Part shown: positions 1 through 8,426 of the stretch, in pieces
Position numbering within the stretch: position 1 is the first letter of the stretch
How the letters are laid out: each line of letters starts with the position of its first letter
The notes under the pieces: model-generated
Seen by the model: only the letters and a program-made list of their open reading frames with translations
Databases searched by the model: none
Told to the model about the DNA's origin: nothing
Program-made: the position numbers and the translations under genes
IMG/VR virus record: IMGVR_UViG_3300040807_000681
Span: 1 to 23,602 of that record
Length of the DNA: 23,602 bases
Source: a virus
Direction: 5' to 3' (one strand)

Positions 1-1
1 C

Positions 2-1147
2 GGCGAAGGTGGAACCTATGTTGAAAAGGATGCGCAATCTACAGCATGTGGATGGAGCCCGCCTACACTAACACTATCCTTGACTGAAGAATTTGGAGAT
101 GCATTCAAACCTGTTGTTGTTAAGGTTAACTATACCAACTTCAAAGGTGAGCCAGAGCCTTGGGGCATGAAGCATAGTTCTTCAACTATAGGTAATGCCG
201 TACGTGTTGATAGAGACACTGTTGAAATTTATGGAGACGGACAGCTAGGCAACGGAATCTTCACATTAGGAAATCAAGAGATTCAGTTTTTCATTGAGGA
301 AGAACCAGTGTGCCTAGTTGACGGTAATATTGATTGTGCAGGCTACCGGCAATACGGGGGACAGTCTCTCATTTACTATGGCGAGGAAGACGAGCAGATT
401 GTAGTGTGGGAACTTGCAATACTATTGTATCACTCACATTGGCGTAACGGTGACGACATCACTGTAGGTCTCTATGACGAGTATGCTCAAGACAGTAATG
501 AGTGGATAAAATGGCAAAAACGAGTTGACCAATACAATGAAATCTATGAAAAGTCAGGGGTTCATATACGGTTTAAACTCAAACGCCTGCAACAAGCACA
601 TTGGCATGACCCAGGTAATATTGGAAGTATGTTAGCTAATAAAGATGTTGACATAGCACTTGGTCATGGTTGGTCACCGCAAGGCACATGTGGTGTAGCT
701 AGAGTTAAGAGATATTTTAGACAAGGGTATCCACCAGGTTCTATTTCTAGATGTGATGTGTACACAGACTTACATGAGATAGGACACAGCGTAGGACTTG
801 CTCATGGCCCTGAGAATCAATTTAATGAAGGCCGCGGATACATTTTTCCTGATTTTGGGCACGGCTACAATGACATATGCGCACAATATGACGACTTAAT
901 GTCATATGGTAACGAACGGGTGTTCCATAGTAACTCTTTAAAGTATTGTAGTGACATTATGGAAAGATCCATTGCTGATATGCCAGCTGGTGATAGATCG
1001 TGGAGTGATACTGCATATGCTCTAAATAGGATTAGATTTACTGTTAGTTTGATACACAACGAACACAATACCTTACAAGACACACAACAGAGTAATAGAT
1101 CGCTACGGCAATTTTCTGACGACGATGATATTATTGTTGTTGACTAA
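2..1147 (+). CDS. Metzincin-like zinc metalloprotease, C-terminal part (5' end outside window)
   Basis: The reading frame is already open at base 2 with no stop upstream, so the gene starts before the window; the TTG at 80 is not a convincing start. The visible part carries the metzincin zinc signature HEIGHSVGLAH (773-805), in which three His bind zinc and Glu is the catalytic base. About 30 residues later comes a Met-turn-like LMSYG with its Met at 899-901. Both elements together are diagnostic of the metzincin clan (M10/M12-like folds). The upstream part is beta-rich and may be a separate structural domain. It sits directly before a tail-fibre gene, so I infer a virion-associated protease that acts on host surface proteins or on virion proteins. 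The last ~45 residues are hydrophilic and end in a run of Asp. Protease family: fairly sure; substrate: unknown. Confidence 0.75.
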   Translation, partial: GEGGTYVEKDAQSTACGWSPPTLTLSLTEEFGDAFKPVVVKVNYTNFKGEPEPWGMKHSSSTIGNAVRVDRDTVEIYGDGQLGNGIFTLGNQEIQFFIEEEPVCLVDGNIDCAGYRQYGGQSLIYYGEEDEQIVVWELAILLYHSHWRNGDDITVGLYDEYAQDSNEWIKWQKRVDQYNEIYEKSGVHIRFKLKRLQQAHWHDPGNIGSMLANKDVDIALGHGWSPQGTCGVARVKRYFRQGYPPGSISRCDVYTDLHEIGHSVGLAHGPENQFNEGRGYIFPDFGHGYNDICAQYDDLMSYGNERVFHSNSLKYCSDIMERSIADMPAGDRSWSDTAYALNRIRFTVSLIHNEHNTLQDTQQSNRSLRQFSDDDDIIVVD

Positions 1148-1150
1148 TTG

Positions 1151-1158
1151 AATAAATA
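1151..1158 (+). promoter_or_regulatory. Possible T4-type late promoter (AATAAATA)
   Basis: AATAAATA matches the T4-like late consensus TATAAATA at 7 of 8 positions. It lies in the short gap between the metalloprotease stop and the fibre start, 29 bp before the GTG. In an AT-rich genome such an octamer can arise by chance; its position supports it. Confidence 0.4.
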
Positions 1159-1186
1159 CATGTAATTACAATGTAGGAGACACTCA

Positions 1187-2818
1187 GTGGCTGTTGTTCA
1201 AATATCAAGAATACAAGTTCGTAGAGGACAAAAGAATCAAGGCACGGGTTTACCGCAATTAGCAAGCGGCGAACTTGGTTGGGCTGTTGATACACAAGAA
1301 CTGTTTATTGGAAACGGTGCAGTATCAGAAGGCTCTCCGTATGTAGGCAATACAAAATTATTAAGTGAACATGATAACTTATTTGAATTTGCAAACACGT
1401 ATACATATAGAAAAGATTTAAATATTACTACAGGTTTATCTACTAATGCACCTGTATTAAGAACCCTGCAAGCTAGATTAGATGATAGGGTAAGCATACG
1501 TTCTTTTGGAGCATCAGGAGATGGGTTAGATCAAACAGCATCTCTTCAACGAGCAATTGATCAGTTATTTTTAAACCCAACAAGCAAAGGCACTTCGCAG
1601 TCTAGAGTAGTTTTACATATCGAAGCAGGCACGTATACACTATCTGATTCATTGCATTTACCTCCGTACTGTACTATACAAGGCGCAGGCGCTGACAAAA
1701 CAATCTTTATATCAGGTGCATTTCCAGCATTTAAAACAGTAAACGATACAAGTATTCCGGGCACTCCTGCACCTGATTCAACTAGCACAACACTAAATCA
1801 AGCAAGAAATATTACATTAGACGGTTTAAGTATTCAATCAACCGCAGGCGCAGGACTTGCGCTACAAAGTTGTGTTGACAGTGTCTTTAGTAACATAAAA
1901 ATTACTGGCTCATATAGTTTGGGCGATACAGTAGACGGCACAATAAACGGAATCGAATTAACAGCTCTTAGCACAACAGTTAATACAAAAAGGAATACAT
2001 TTACTAATGTTAATGTTGAAGGATTTGTAACAGCAGTTAAATCTAATAATGATATTATCGATAACGTTTGGCAAAACTGTGAGTTTAAAACATTGTGGCA
2101 AGGTTTTGCATTTGGACTTGATACTATATTAGGTGTTGACGGACAATTAACAGGACCGATCAACAACTTAATTACAAAATGTAAATTTGATAGCATCTAC
2201 CAATCCGCAATTAAAATTGTTGCTGGTAAAGAAAATCAAAGCCTTAACAATAAATTTTATAGAGTTGGTAATGAAGCAGGCACAGATATTAACATAACTC
2301 ATCCTGTTATTGATTTTACCAATTCGTATAACTCCTCAAAAGGAGATTGGTTCGAACGAACAGACATCTTAGCTAACAATCGTACACCGGCTTGGGCACA
2401 AGATGATACATATGTAGAGTGGACAACGATGCAATATGTACCAGAAGTAAAAGGCCCAGTTATTACTGACCTAGACTACACACATCAACTGTCAATTGGG
2501 CAGTTTAACGAGTTTACAAAATTATTTAAGCTACCCGCTGAAGGAATTCGTGCATTAGAGGTTGACTATTTGTATAAATCTGCTATAATACAAGCATACC
2601 GTTCGGGAAAGATGACTATTATTGTTGATCCTGTAAATGACACGTACAATTTGTCCGATGATTTTGATTTTACAGGAACAGAAAGCGAAGCTAATAATTT
2701 ATCATTCGATGCTGAATATACTGTAGACGATGGAACAGCTACTATATCAATTAAGGCAAGAAACACTACGCCTAGTGATATTGGAGAGTTTCATTATAAA
2801 TTAAAAACAAAAGCATGA
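1187..2818 (+). CDS. Tail fibre/spike with Mtd-like N-terminus and pectate-lyase-type beta-helix
   Basis: 543 residues from a GTG start with AGGAGA 6 bases upstream. The N-terminal ~60 residues (ISRIQVRRG, then LASGELGWAVDTQELFIGNG) resemble the N-terminal domain of phage major-tropism-determinant and fibre proteins, which usually attaches the fibre to the virion. From about residue 100, VSIRSFGASGDGLDQTASLQ is the hallmark opening of the pectate-lyase-3 superfamily, followed by right-handed beta-helix rungs rich in Asn, Thr and Gly up to about residue 400. The C-terminal ~130 residues are unlike the helix and may be the receptor-binding tip. Role inferred: host recognition, possibly with polysaccharide cleavage; no catalytic residues could be confirmed by eye. 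It follows the metzincin gene with a 39-bp gap. Confidence 0.75.
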   Translation: MAVVQISRIQVRRGQKNQGTGLPQLASGELGWAVDTQELFIGNGAVSEGSPYVGNTKLLSEHDNLFEFANTYTYRKDLNITTGLSTNAPVLRTLQARLDDRVSIRSFGASGDGLDQTASLQRAIDQLFLNPTSKGTSQSRVVLHIEAGTYTLSDSLHLPPYCTIQGAGADKTIFISGAFPAFKTVNDTSIPGTPAPDSTSTTLNQARNITLDGLSIQSTAGAGLALQSCVDSVFSNIKITGSYSLGDTVDGTINGIELTALSTTVNTKRNTFTNVNVEGFVTAVKSNNDIIDNVWQNCEFKTLWQGFAFGLDTILGVDGQLTGPINNLITKCKFDSIYQSAIKIVAGKENQSLNNKFYRVGNEAGTDINITHPVIDFTNSYNSSKGDWFERTDILANNRTPAWAQDDTYVEWTTMQYVPEVKGPVITDLDYTHQLSIGQFNEFTKLFKLPAEGIRALEVDYLYKSAIIQAYRSGKMTIIVDPVNDTYNLSDDFDFTGTESEANNLSFDAEYTVDDGTATISIKARNTTPSDIGEFHYKLKTKA

Positions 2819-2831
2819 TGTGTAAAAATTA

Positions 2832-3257
2832 ATGTTTGACAAAAAATTTGAAGATAGAATGTCTCTCTGGCGCGAGTTTAGAGACATGTTAGAAGTGTGT
2901 GATGACCCTATACAAACCGCTATCGACTTCTATAACCAAGCACCATTAACTACACTTGCAATTGATCCATATACACAAAGCACATGGCCTGATCCTTGGC
3001 AATTATTAGAGGAAAATGTCTATTGTAAATTTGTAAAAATCCTTGCAATATGTTATTCTTTACAGTTAACAGATCGTTTATCTACCTCGAATTTTGAGAT
3101 AAACATAACACGAGACAACAAAAACTCAGATACTCATTACCTACTAATGATAGATAATTTTGTTGTTGGTTTCAACGGAGACTCTTATGTTCATAGAAAA
3201 GACTTACCACAAACTGTCTACTCTGAACTTGAATATAAGATGCCGCCACTTCACTAA
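2832..3257 (+). CDS. Conserved phage hypothetical protein
   Basis: 141 residues, beginning 13 bases after the fibre stop. There is no clear Shine-Dalgarno sequence before the ATG (AAAAATTA), so translation may be coupled to the fibre gene. The protein is acidic and Trp/Tyr-rich (SLWREFRDMLEVCDDPIQTA, then DPYTQSTWPDPWQLLEEN) with a predicted mixed alpha/beta fold and no signal peptide or membrane segment. The style resembles small conserved hypothetical proteins of marine T4-like phages, as I recall them. I do not recognise a function. The next gene is nrdA, 26 bases downstream. Confidence 0.6.
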   Translation: MFDKKFEDRMSLWREFRDMLEVCDDPIQTAIDFYNQAPLTTLAIDPYTQSTWPDPWQLLEENVYCKFVKILAICYSLQLTDRLSTSNFEINITRDNKNSDTHYLLMIDNFVVGFNGDSYVHRKDLPQTVYSELEYKMPPLH

Positions 3258-3283
3258 ATATCAAATAACAAAGAGGAAAAGAA

Positions 3284-5587
3284 ATGTCTAATGGAACAAT
3301 GATCGTCAAGCGTGACGGCACTAAAGAATCACTCAACATTGACAAGATCCACAAAGTTGTGGAACATGCATGTGAGAACTTAGCTGGAGTAAGTTCAAGT
3401 CAAATTGAAATGAACGCCAATTTACAATTTTACGATGGCATGAGTACTGCTGAGATTCAAGAAGTGTTAGTACGTAGCGCAAACGATCTTATTAGTTTAG
3501 ACAATCCAAACTATCAATATGCGGCAGCACGTTTACTATCTTATGGTGTAAACAAAATGGTCTTTGGCGAGTACAATGCTATTACATTACAGCAAAATAT
3601 TAATAGTAATATTGAGCGTAGTGTATACGACCCGGCTATATTAAAGTCATACACAGCAGACGAGATTACAACATTAGATAGTTACATTCGTCACAAGCGA
3701 GATGAGAACTTTACTTATGCTGGACTACGTCAAGTGGTTGACAAGTATCTATGTCAGGATCGTTCTACTGGAGAAATTTTTGAAACTCCTCAAATGATGT
3801 ACATGATGATCGCAGCAACATTGTTTGCTAACTACCCAAAAGAAACACGTATGCATTACGTAAGGAGATATTATGATGCGACCTCATTATTTAAGATCAA
3901 CATACCTACACCCGTTATGGCTGGTGTGCGTACCCCTGTTCGCCAGTTTGCTAGTTGTGTTCTTGTTGACAGTGACGATACTCTCGATAGTATTTTTGCC
4001 AGTGACATGGCTATTGGACGCTATACAGCCCAACGAGCAGGAATTGGCATTAACGCGGGAAGAATCAGAGGCGTTAATTCAAAAATTAGGGGTGGAGAAG
4101 TTGCCCACACAGGAATAGTCCCATTCTTAAAAAAGTTTGAATCAACTGTACGTTGTTGTACGCAAAATGGTGTACGCGGTGGTAGTGCTACTACACACTT
4201 CCCGTTTTGGCATCAAGAGATTGAAGACATCCTTGTACTTAAGAACAACAAAGGTACAGAGGACAACAGAGTACGTAAGCTAGACTATTCGATTCAACTT
4301 AACAAAACAATGTATGAAAGGTTGTTGTCCGGTGGAGACATAACTCTTTTCTCACCACATGATGTGCCTGGACTGTACGAAGCATACTTTGGTGATGCAG
4401 ACAAGTTTCAAGAACTTTATGAAAAGTATGAACGTGCTACAAGTATTAAGAAAAGATCTATTCCGGCAATGGAATTGTTTTCTGCTCTAATTAAAGAACG
4501 TGCAGAAACAGGACGCATTTATATTATGAATGTTGATCACTGTAACACACACAGTTCATTCAAGGACACAGTTTACATGAGCAACTTGTGTCAAGAGATT
4601 ACACTTCCAACAAAACCTTTGACACACATTGATGATCCAGAAGGTGAAATTGCTCTATGTATTTTGTCAGCAATCAACGTTGGTATTATTAGACAGTTAG
4701 ACGACTTAGAAGAATTATGCGATCTAGCAGTTAGAGCATTAGAAGAAATTATTGACTACCAAAAGTATCCAATCAAGGCAGCTGAAATTAGCACAAAAGC
4801 AAGACGTTCATTAGGTATAGGCTACATTGGACTAGCGCACTTCCTTGCTAAGAATAAAGTACAATACAGTGATAAAGAAGCATGGAAGTTAGTACATGAC
4901 TTAACTGAAGCGTTCCAATACTATTTGCTTAAAGCCAGCAACAATTTAGCGCAGGAAAGAGGCGCTTGTGACTACTTTGACCGCACTAAATACAGCGACG
5001 GCATCCTTCCTATTGATACATATAAGACAGATGTTGATACTATTGTAGAAAATAAACTTAATTATGATTGGGCATCTCTTAGGAAAGACATATTGGAATT
5101 CGGACTTAGGCACAGCACTTTGTCCGCACAAATGCCTTCGGAAAGCAGTTCCGTTGTGTCGAACGCAACAAATGGAATCGAACCTCCTAGAGGCTACTTG
5201 TCCGTTAAGAAGTCCAAGAAAGGGCCTCTTAAGCAGATTGTTCCACAGTATCAAACGCTAAAGAATTATTATTCTTTGCTTTGGGATATGCCAAACAACG
5301 AAGGTTACATTAATGTTGTTGCAGTAATGCAGAAGTTTTTTGATCAAGCTATATCAGGAAATTGGAGTTATAATCCTACGCAGTTTGAAAACAATGAGGT
5401 ACCAATGAGTGTAATGATAAAAGATTTGTTAAACACATACAAGTATGGTTGGAAAACATCTTACTATCAAAACACCTACGATTACAAAACTGATCCAAGT
5501 GAATTGGAAGATGAAAAGCCGCAAGTTGAATTACAGCCAGAATCTATAACAGAAGATGATGAAGAATGTGAAGCATGTGCAATTTAA
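3284..5587 (+). CDS. nrdA: Ribonucleoside-diphosphate reductase alpha subunit (class Ia)
   Basis: 767 residues, close to E. coli NrdA (761). It reduces ribonucleoside diphosphates to deoxyribonucleotides together with NrdB. The N-terminus (VKRDGTKESLNIDKIHKVVE) is an ATP-cone. RQFASCVLVDSDD holds the first active-site Cys. HCNTHSSFKDTVYMSNLCQE holds the cysteine that forms the thiyl radical and the second redox Cys. STLSAQMPSESSSVVSNATN and GIEPPRGYL are the barrel signatures, and the radical-relay Tyr pair lies in LKNYYSLLWDMP. The C-terminus ECEACAI supplies the CxxC that re-reduces the active site. All expected catalytic residues are present, so it should be active. The start has AGAGGA upstream. 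It is followed by a promoter and nrdB. Confidence 0.97.
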   Translation: MSNGTMIVKRDGTKESLNIDKIHKVVEHACENLAGVSSSQIEMNANLQFYDGMSTAEIQEVLVRSANDLISLDNPNYQYAAARLLSYGVNKMVFGEYNAITLQQNINSNIERSVYDPAILKSYTADEITTLDSYIRHKRDENFTYAGLRQVVDKYLCQDRSTGEIFETPQMMYMMIAATLFANYPKETRMHYVRRYYDATSLFKINIPTPVMAGVRTPVRQFASCVLVDSDDTLDSIFASDMAIGRYTAQRAGIGINAGRIRGVNSKIRGGEVAHTGIVPFLKKFESTVRCCTQNGVRGGSATTHFPFWHQEIEDILVLKNNKGTEDNRVRKLDYSIQLNKTMYERLLSGGDITLFSPHDVPGLYEAYFGDADKFQELYEKYERATSIKKRSIPAMELFSALIKERAETGRIYIMNVDHCNTHSSFKDTVYMSNLCQEITLPTKPLTHIDDPEGEIALCILSAINVGIIRQLDDLEELCDLAVRALEEIIDYQKYPIKAAEISTKARRSLGIGYIGLAHFLAKNKVQYSDKEAWKLVHDLTEAFQYYLLKASNNLAQERGACDYFDRTKYSDGILPIDTYKTDVDTIVENKLNYDWASLRKDILEFGLRHSTLSAQMPSESSSVVSNATNGIEPPRGYLSVKKSKKGPLKQIVPQYQTLKNYYSLLWDMPNNEGYINVVAVMQKFFDQAISGNWSYNPTQFENNEVPMSVMIKDLLNTYKYGWKTSYYQNTYDYKTDPSELEDEKPQVELQPESITEDDEECEACAI

Positions 5588-5590
5588 TGG

Positions 5591-5619
5591 TTGACAAAAC
5601 CGCATAGAACTACTATACT
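5591..5619 (+). promoter_or_regulatory. Sigma70-type promoter upstream of nrdB
   Basis: TTGACA (5591-5596), a 17-bp spacer and TATACT (5614-5619) make a near-perfect host-type promoter in the 65-bp gap between nrdA and nrdB. The preceding GG gives the octamer GGTTGACA, shared with three other promoters in the window. It would allow nrdB and grx to be transcribed early, independently of nrdA. Confidence 0.8.
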
Positions 5620-5652
5620 GATATAGTAAGACAGACATACAGAGGAAGACAA

Positions 5653-6756
5653 ATGGCAAAGACCGTTTTTAATAAAGAAAAAGTAGACTTCACCAAACAG
5701 AATATGTTCTTCGGTGCAGATCAAAATACACAGCGTTATGATGTGTTTAAGTTTCCAGTGTTTGATAAACTAAATCAAACTATGCTTGGATACTTTTGGC
5801 GTCCAGAAGAAGTAAGTCTACAAAAAGATCGTGCTGACTTTGCTAACTTCCGTCCAGAGCAGAAGCATATCTTTACAGCTAACTTAAAGTATCAAACACT
5901 GCTCGACAGTGTCCAAGGACGTGGTCCATGCCTGGCATTTTTGCCGCATGTTTCACTTCCTGAACTAGAAGGTTGTATTGTTACTTGGGACTTCTTTGAA
6001 ACAATTCACTCACGTAGCTACACACATATTATGAAGAACGTGTATGCTGACCCTGCAGAAGTGTTTGACACTATTCTAGATGACGAGAAGATTATTGCTC
6101 GTGCAACAAGTGTTACTAAACACTATGATGCATTTACAGAAGCAGCTGATGCTTACACACACCGTGGCGAAGGCAGTATGCGAGATGTAAAAAAGAAAAT
6201 GTATCTTGCTATGCAGACTGTAAACATTCTAGAAGGCTTGCGTTTCTATGTAAGTTTTGCATGTACATTTGGCTTTGGAGAACTAAAGCTAATGGAAGGT
6301 TCAGCTAAGATTATTAGTCTTATTGCTAGAGACGAAGCACAACACTTGGCACTAAGCACACACGTATTGAAGTTGTGGTCGCAAGGCAAAGACGATCCAG
6401 AAATGGCCAAGATTGCAAAAGAATGCCAAGAAGAAGTATACGATCTGTGGCGCGAGTGTGTTGCAGAAGAAAAAGATTGGGCAGACTACCTGTTCAAAGA
6501 CGGAAGCATGATTGGACTCAACAGTACATTGTTACATCAATATGTAGAGTACATTGCTAACCGTAGACTAAAGGCTCTAGGCTTCAATGCAATATTTGAC
6601 CAACCAGTAAACACTAACCCGCTTCCATGGACTACACATTGGTTAAGTAGCTCTGGGCTACAAGTTGCACCACAAGAGACTGAAGTAGAGTCATATATCA
6701 TTGGCGGCATCAAACAAGACGTAGACAAGGACTCATTAAAAGGCTTTTCATTATGA
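5653..6756 (+). CDS. nrdB: Ribonucleoside-diphosphate reductase beta subunit (class Ia, tyrosyl radical)
   Basis: 367 residues (E. coli NrdB 376). It houses the di-iron centre and tyrosyl radical that start catalysis in NrdA. By alignment from memory with E. coli, the iron ligands are D85 (LLDSVQGR), E116 and H119 (ETIHSRSY), E194 (ILEGLRFY), E228 and H231 (ARDEAQH). The radical Tyr is Y123, so this is a Tyr-type class Ia enzyme rather than a Tyr-less class Ic form. The acidic C-terminal tail ending in KGFSL is the usual NrdA-docking peptide. RBS is AGAGGAAG. The stop overlaps the glutaredoxin ATG (ATGA), implying translational coupling. Confidence 0.97.
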   Translation: MAKTVFNKEKVDFTKQNMFFGADQNTQRYDVFKFPVFDKLNQTMLGYFWRPEEVSLQKDRADFANFRPEQKHIFTANLKYQTLLDSVQGRGPCLAFLPHVSLPELEGCIVTWDFFETIHSRSYTHIMKNVYADPAEVFDTILDDEKIIARATSVTKHYDAFTEAADAYTHRGEGSMRDVKKKMYLAMQTVNILEGLRFYVSFACTFGFGELKLMEGSAKIISLIARDEAQHLALSTHVLKLWSQGKDDPEMAKIAKECQEEVYDLWRECVAEEKDWADYLFKDGSMIGLNSTLLHQYVEYIANRRLKALGFNAIFDQPVNTNPLPWTTHWLSSSGLQVAPQETEVESYIIGGIKQDVDKDSLKGFSL

Positions 6757-7004
6757 TTGAAATTTATGGCAAGCCAGCATGTCCAAGTTGTACAAAGGCA
6801 AAAGCATTTTGTGAAAAGTATAATCTAAAATTTGAGTACTATACATTAGACACAGATTTTACTCGTGAAGAATTGTTTGAACAGTTTCCTACAGCAAGAA
6901 CATTCCCGCAAATTAAGATAAGCGGAACAAGTGTAGGCGGCTACGAACAAATGATAGAATACATTGATAACACCGGATATAACGGAACAGGATACACTTT
7001 ATAA
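6753..7004 (+). CDS. grx: Glutaredoxin
   Basis: 83 residues with the thioredoxin fold. The active site is CPSC near the N-terminus (KPACPSCTKAK), the cis-proline lies in TFPQI, and a GGYEQM glutathione-site motif follows. It is the probable electron donor to the ribonucleotide reductase encoded immediately upstream; its ATG overlaps the nrdB stop by four bases, so the two are probably co-translated. The short Tyr/Gly-rich C-terminus (NGTGYTL) is typical of phage NrdC/Grx-type proteins. The call is secure at family level. Confidence 0.93.
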   Translation: MIEIYGKPACPSCTKAKAFCEKYNLKFEYYTLDTDFTREELFEQFPTARTFPQIKISGTSVGGYEQMIEYIDNTGYNGTGYTL

Positions 7005-7005
7005 T

Positions 7006-7296
7006 ATGTTAATTGAAACCCCATACAAAAACGGAGACACCGTGTCTCTAAAACTAAGCTCAGGCGAAGAGATTGTTGCTCGTCTCGAAGATGAATCAGA
7101 TACAAAATTTACACTACATAAACCTATGGTATTGGTTATGCAACAGCAAGGCCTAGGATTGGCGCCATATATGTATAGTGTATCACCAGATGCTAAATTT
7201 AACGTTTTAGCATCCACAGTAAGTTGTATTGCTAAAACAGAATCAGATATCGCAAAACAATACACTACGAGTACCAGCAATATTCAAATGGTCTAA
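7006..7296 (+). CDS. Small beta-rich protein, possibly Sm-like fold
   Basis: 96 residues from the ATG two bases after the grx stop; an in-frame ATG at 6964 lies inside grx and was not chosen. The core (VSLKLSSGEEIVARLEDES, then FTLHKPMVLVM) reads as consecutive beta strands around an SGEE turn, as in Sm/LSm-like small barrels: strand, G-E-E, strand, then 'L.KP.V'. The remainder is polar and Ser/Thr-rich, without membrane segments. The tight spacing puts it in the nrdB-grx transcript. If Sm-like it could bind RNA, but that is inference only. Otherwise treat it as a conserved phage hypothetical. Confidence 0.6.
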   Translation: MLIETPYKNGDTVSLKLSSGEEIVARLEDESDTKFTLHKPMVLVMQQQGLGLAPYMYSVSPDAKFNVLASTVSCIAKTESDIAKQYTTSTSNIQMV

Positions 7297-7304
7297 AACC
7301 TCGG

Positions 7305-7312
7305 CTAAATAT
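7305..7312 (+). promoter_or_regulatory. Probable late promoter (CTAAATAT)
   Basis: CTAAATATATAG lies in the intergenic gap 26 bp before the ATG of the M15-like virion gene, at the boundary from the nucleotide-metabolism block to the structural block. It fits the T4-like late motif (NATAAATA/CTAAATA) and no -35 element is seen, as expected for late promoters. Confidence 0.5.
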
Positions 7313-7337
7313 ATAGTAATATAGAGCGAGGACAACC

Positions 7338-8426
7338 ATGGCTGCAAGACCCGGCAATATTTTTGAAGAAGCGACCGTTGAAGGTACTGGCCAAACCACG
7401 GTTAATCATACAGACATTGATACTGATCCGGGTAGTAGTCCTCCGGATCACGTTCATATTGACCATGATTTAGCACACCAGGCATGTCTTAGAGAAATAG
7501 CATCTATATTTGAAGATATCCAATATGATATGCGTATCATTGCAGATAGATTAGATACTGACACTAAAGGAGTGTATATAAGACAAGCAGATACTGTAGC
7601 TAACAACCCTGCAAACATTGCACAACATGCAATGAAAATGGAAGCTCTTAAGAGCTCAGGGCAATTAGATCAAATTAACGGAGAACTTGCAAATCCTACA
7701 AATTGGGTAAATGTAAATCCTACTACCTATGCATCTGTGCAATCAGCAGGCGCGGCCATTGGCGGGTACCTAGGCGGAGTGGGAACAACACAGAACAAAC
7801 CTACAGGTTACGCAGGAAAAGAAGTTGTTACAACTCCAGAAGGAACTATTGTTTCCCTTCCTGATGCACCGTTTAGTACTTTTTCAGTTAAAACAGGAAG
7901 TGCTACTGGCAAAGTTAAATATGGCAATGCTGGTTCTTTTAGGTCTTTGCCTATACAACAAGAACTATACAGTATTATAGAAGGTGCAGCAGCAACAGCA
8001 AAGGTTGATGTTTTAATTACTAGTGGCGGCCAAGTTCCAAAAAATCAAGGTGGAATTAACCGTAAAAATAGAACAGGATCAAACAGACACGACAAAGGCT
8101 ATGGCGCTGATGTAGTACTTTACTTAGACAAGATGGGCGGTAAAGAATTATATGCAACTAATAAAGACGACCTTGAAATAATGTTGAATTTTGTTCAGGC
8201 TTGTGCAAATGCAGGTTGTACTGGAATTGGAATAGGTCGAGGATATATGAACAATAGAGATATACATGTTGATATTGCTTGGAAGGGGCAACAAGCTGGA
8301 AAAATTACAGGAATTCTTTCAAATAGATATTGGGGCGGCGGCGACTCAGAAGGCCTACCAACTAAAACAGAGTATGCTCCGCTATACCTAGCAGACATAA
8401 TGAAAACAAGGGATAACATAGGCTAA
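7338..8426 (+). CDS. Virion-associated M15-like (DD-peptidase) protein
   Basis: 362 residues; RBS GAGGA. The N-terminal ~110 residues are polar and include a possible helical segment (QACLREIASIFEDIQYDMRI). A Gly-rich linker with GGYLGGVG follows. The C-terminal ~170 residues resemble the M15/hedgehog-type zinc peptidase fold: VDVLITSGG, then RHDKGYGADVVLYL with H251 and D258 spaced by seven, then GCTGIGIG and IHVDIAW with H310 and D312. These match the zinc ligands of M15 enzymes and parallel the clearer M15 domain in the gene starting at 13356. Role inferred: cutting peptidoglycan peptides during DNA entry. Its stop overlaps the next ATG by one base (TAATG). An inactive structural relative is possible. 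Confidence 0.65.
   Translation: MAARPGNIFEEATVEGTGQTTVNHTDIDTDPGSSPPDHVHIDHDLAHQACLREIASIFEDIQYDMRIIADRLDTDTKGVYIRQADTVANNPANIAQHAMKMEALKSSGQLDQINGELANPTNWVNVNPTTYASVQSAGAAIGGYLGGVGTTQNKPTGYAGKEVVTTPEGTIVSLPDAPFSTFSVKTGSATGKVKYGNAGSFRSLPIQQELYSIIEGAAATAKVDVLITSGGQVPKNQGGINRKNRTGSNRHDKGYGADVVLYLDKMGGKELYATNKDDLEIMLNFVQACANAGCTGIGIGRGYMNNRDIHVDIAWKGQQAGKITGILSNRYWGGGDSEGLPTKTEYAPLYLADIMKTRDNIG

Noticed and set aside
3254-3261. CTAAATAT before nrdA as a late promoter
   Set aside because: It overlaps the previous stop, and nrd genes are expected early; without mapping, this is likely chance in AT-rich DNA.
3873-4118. 81-codon frame inside nrdA
   Set aside because: It overlaps the highly conserved NrdA active-site region in another frame; its protein resembles no family despite a hydrophobic stretch.
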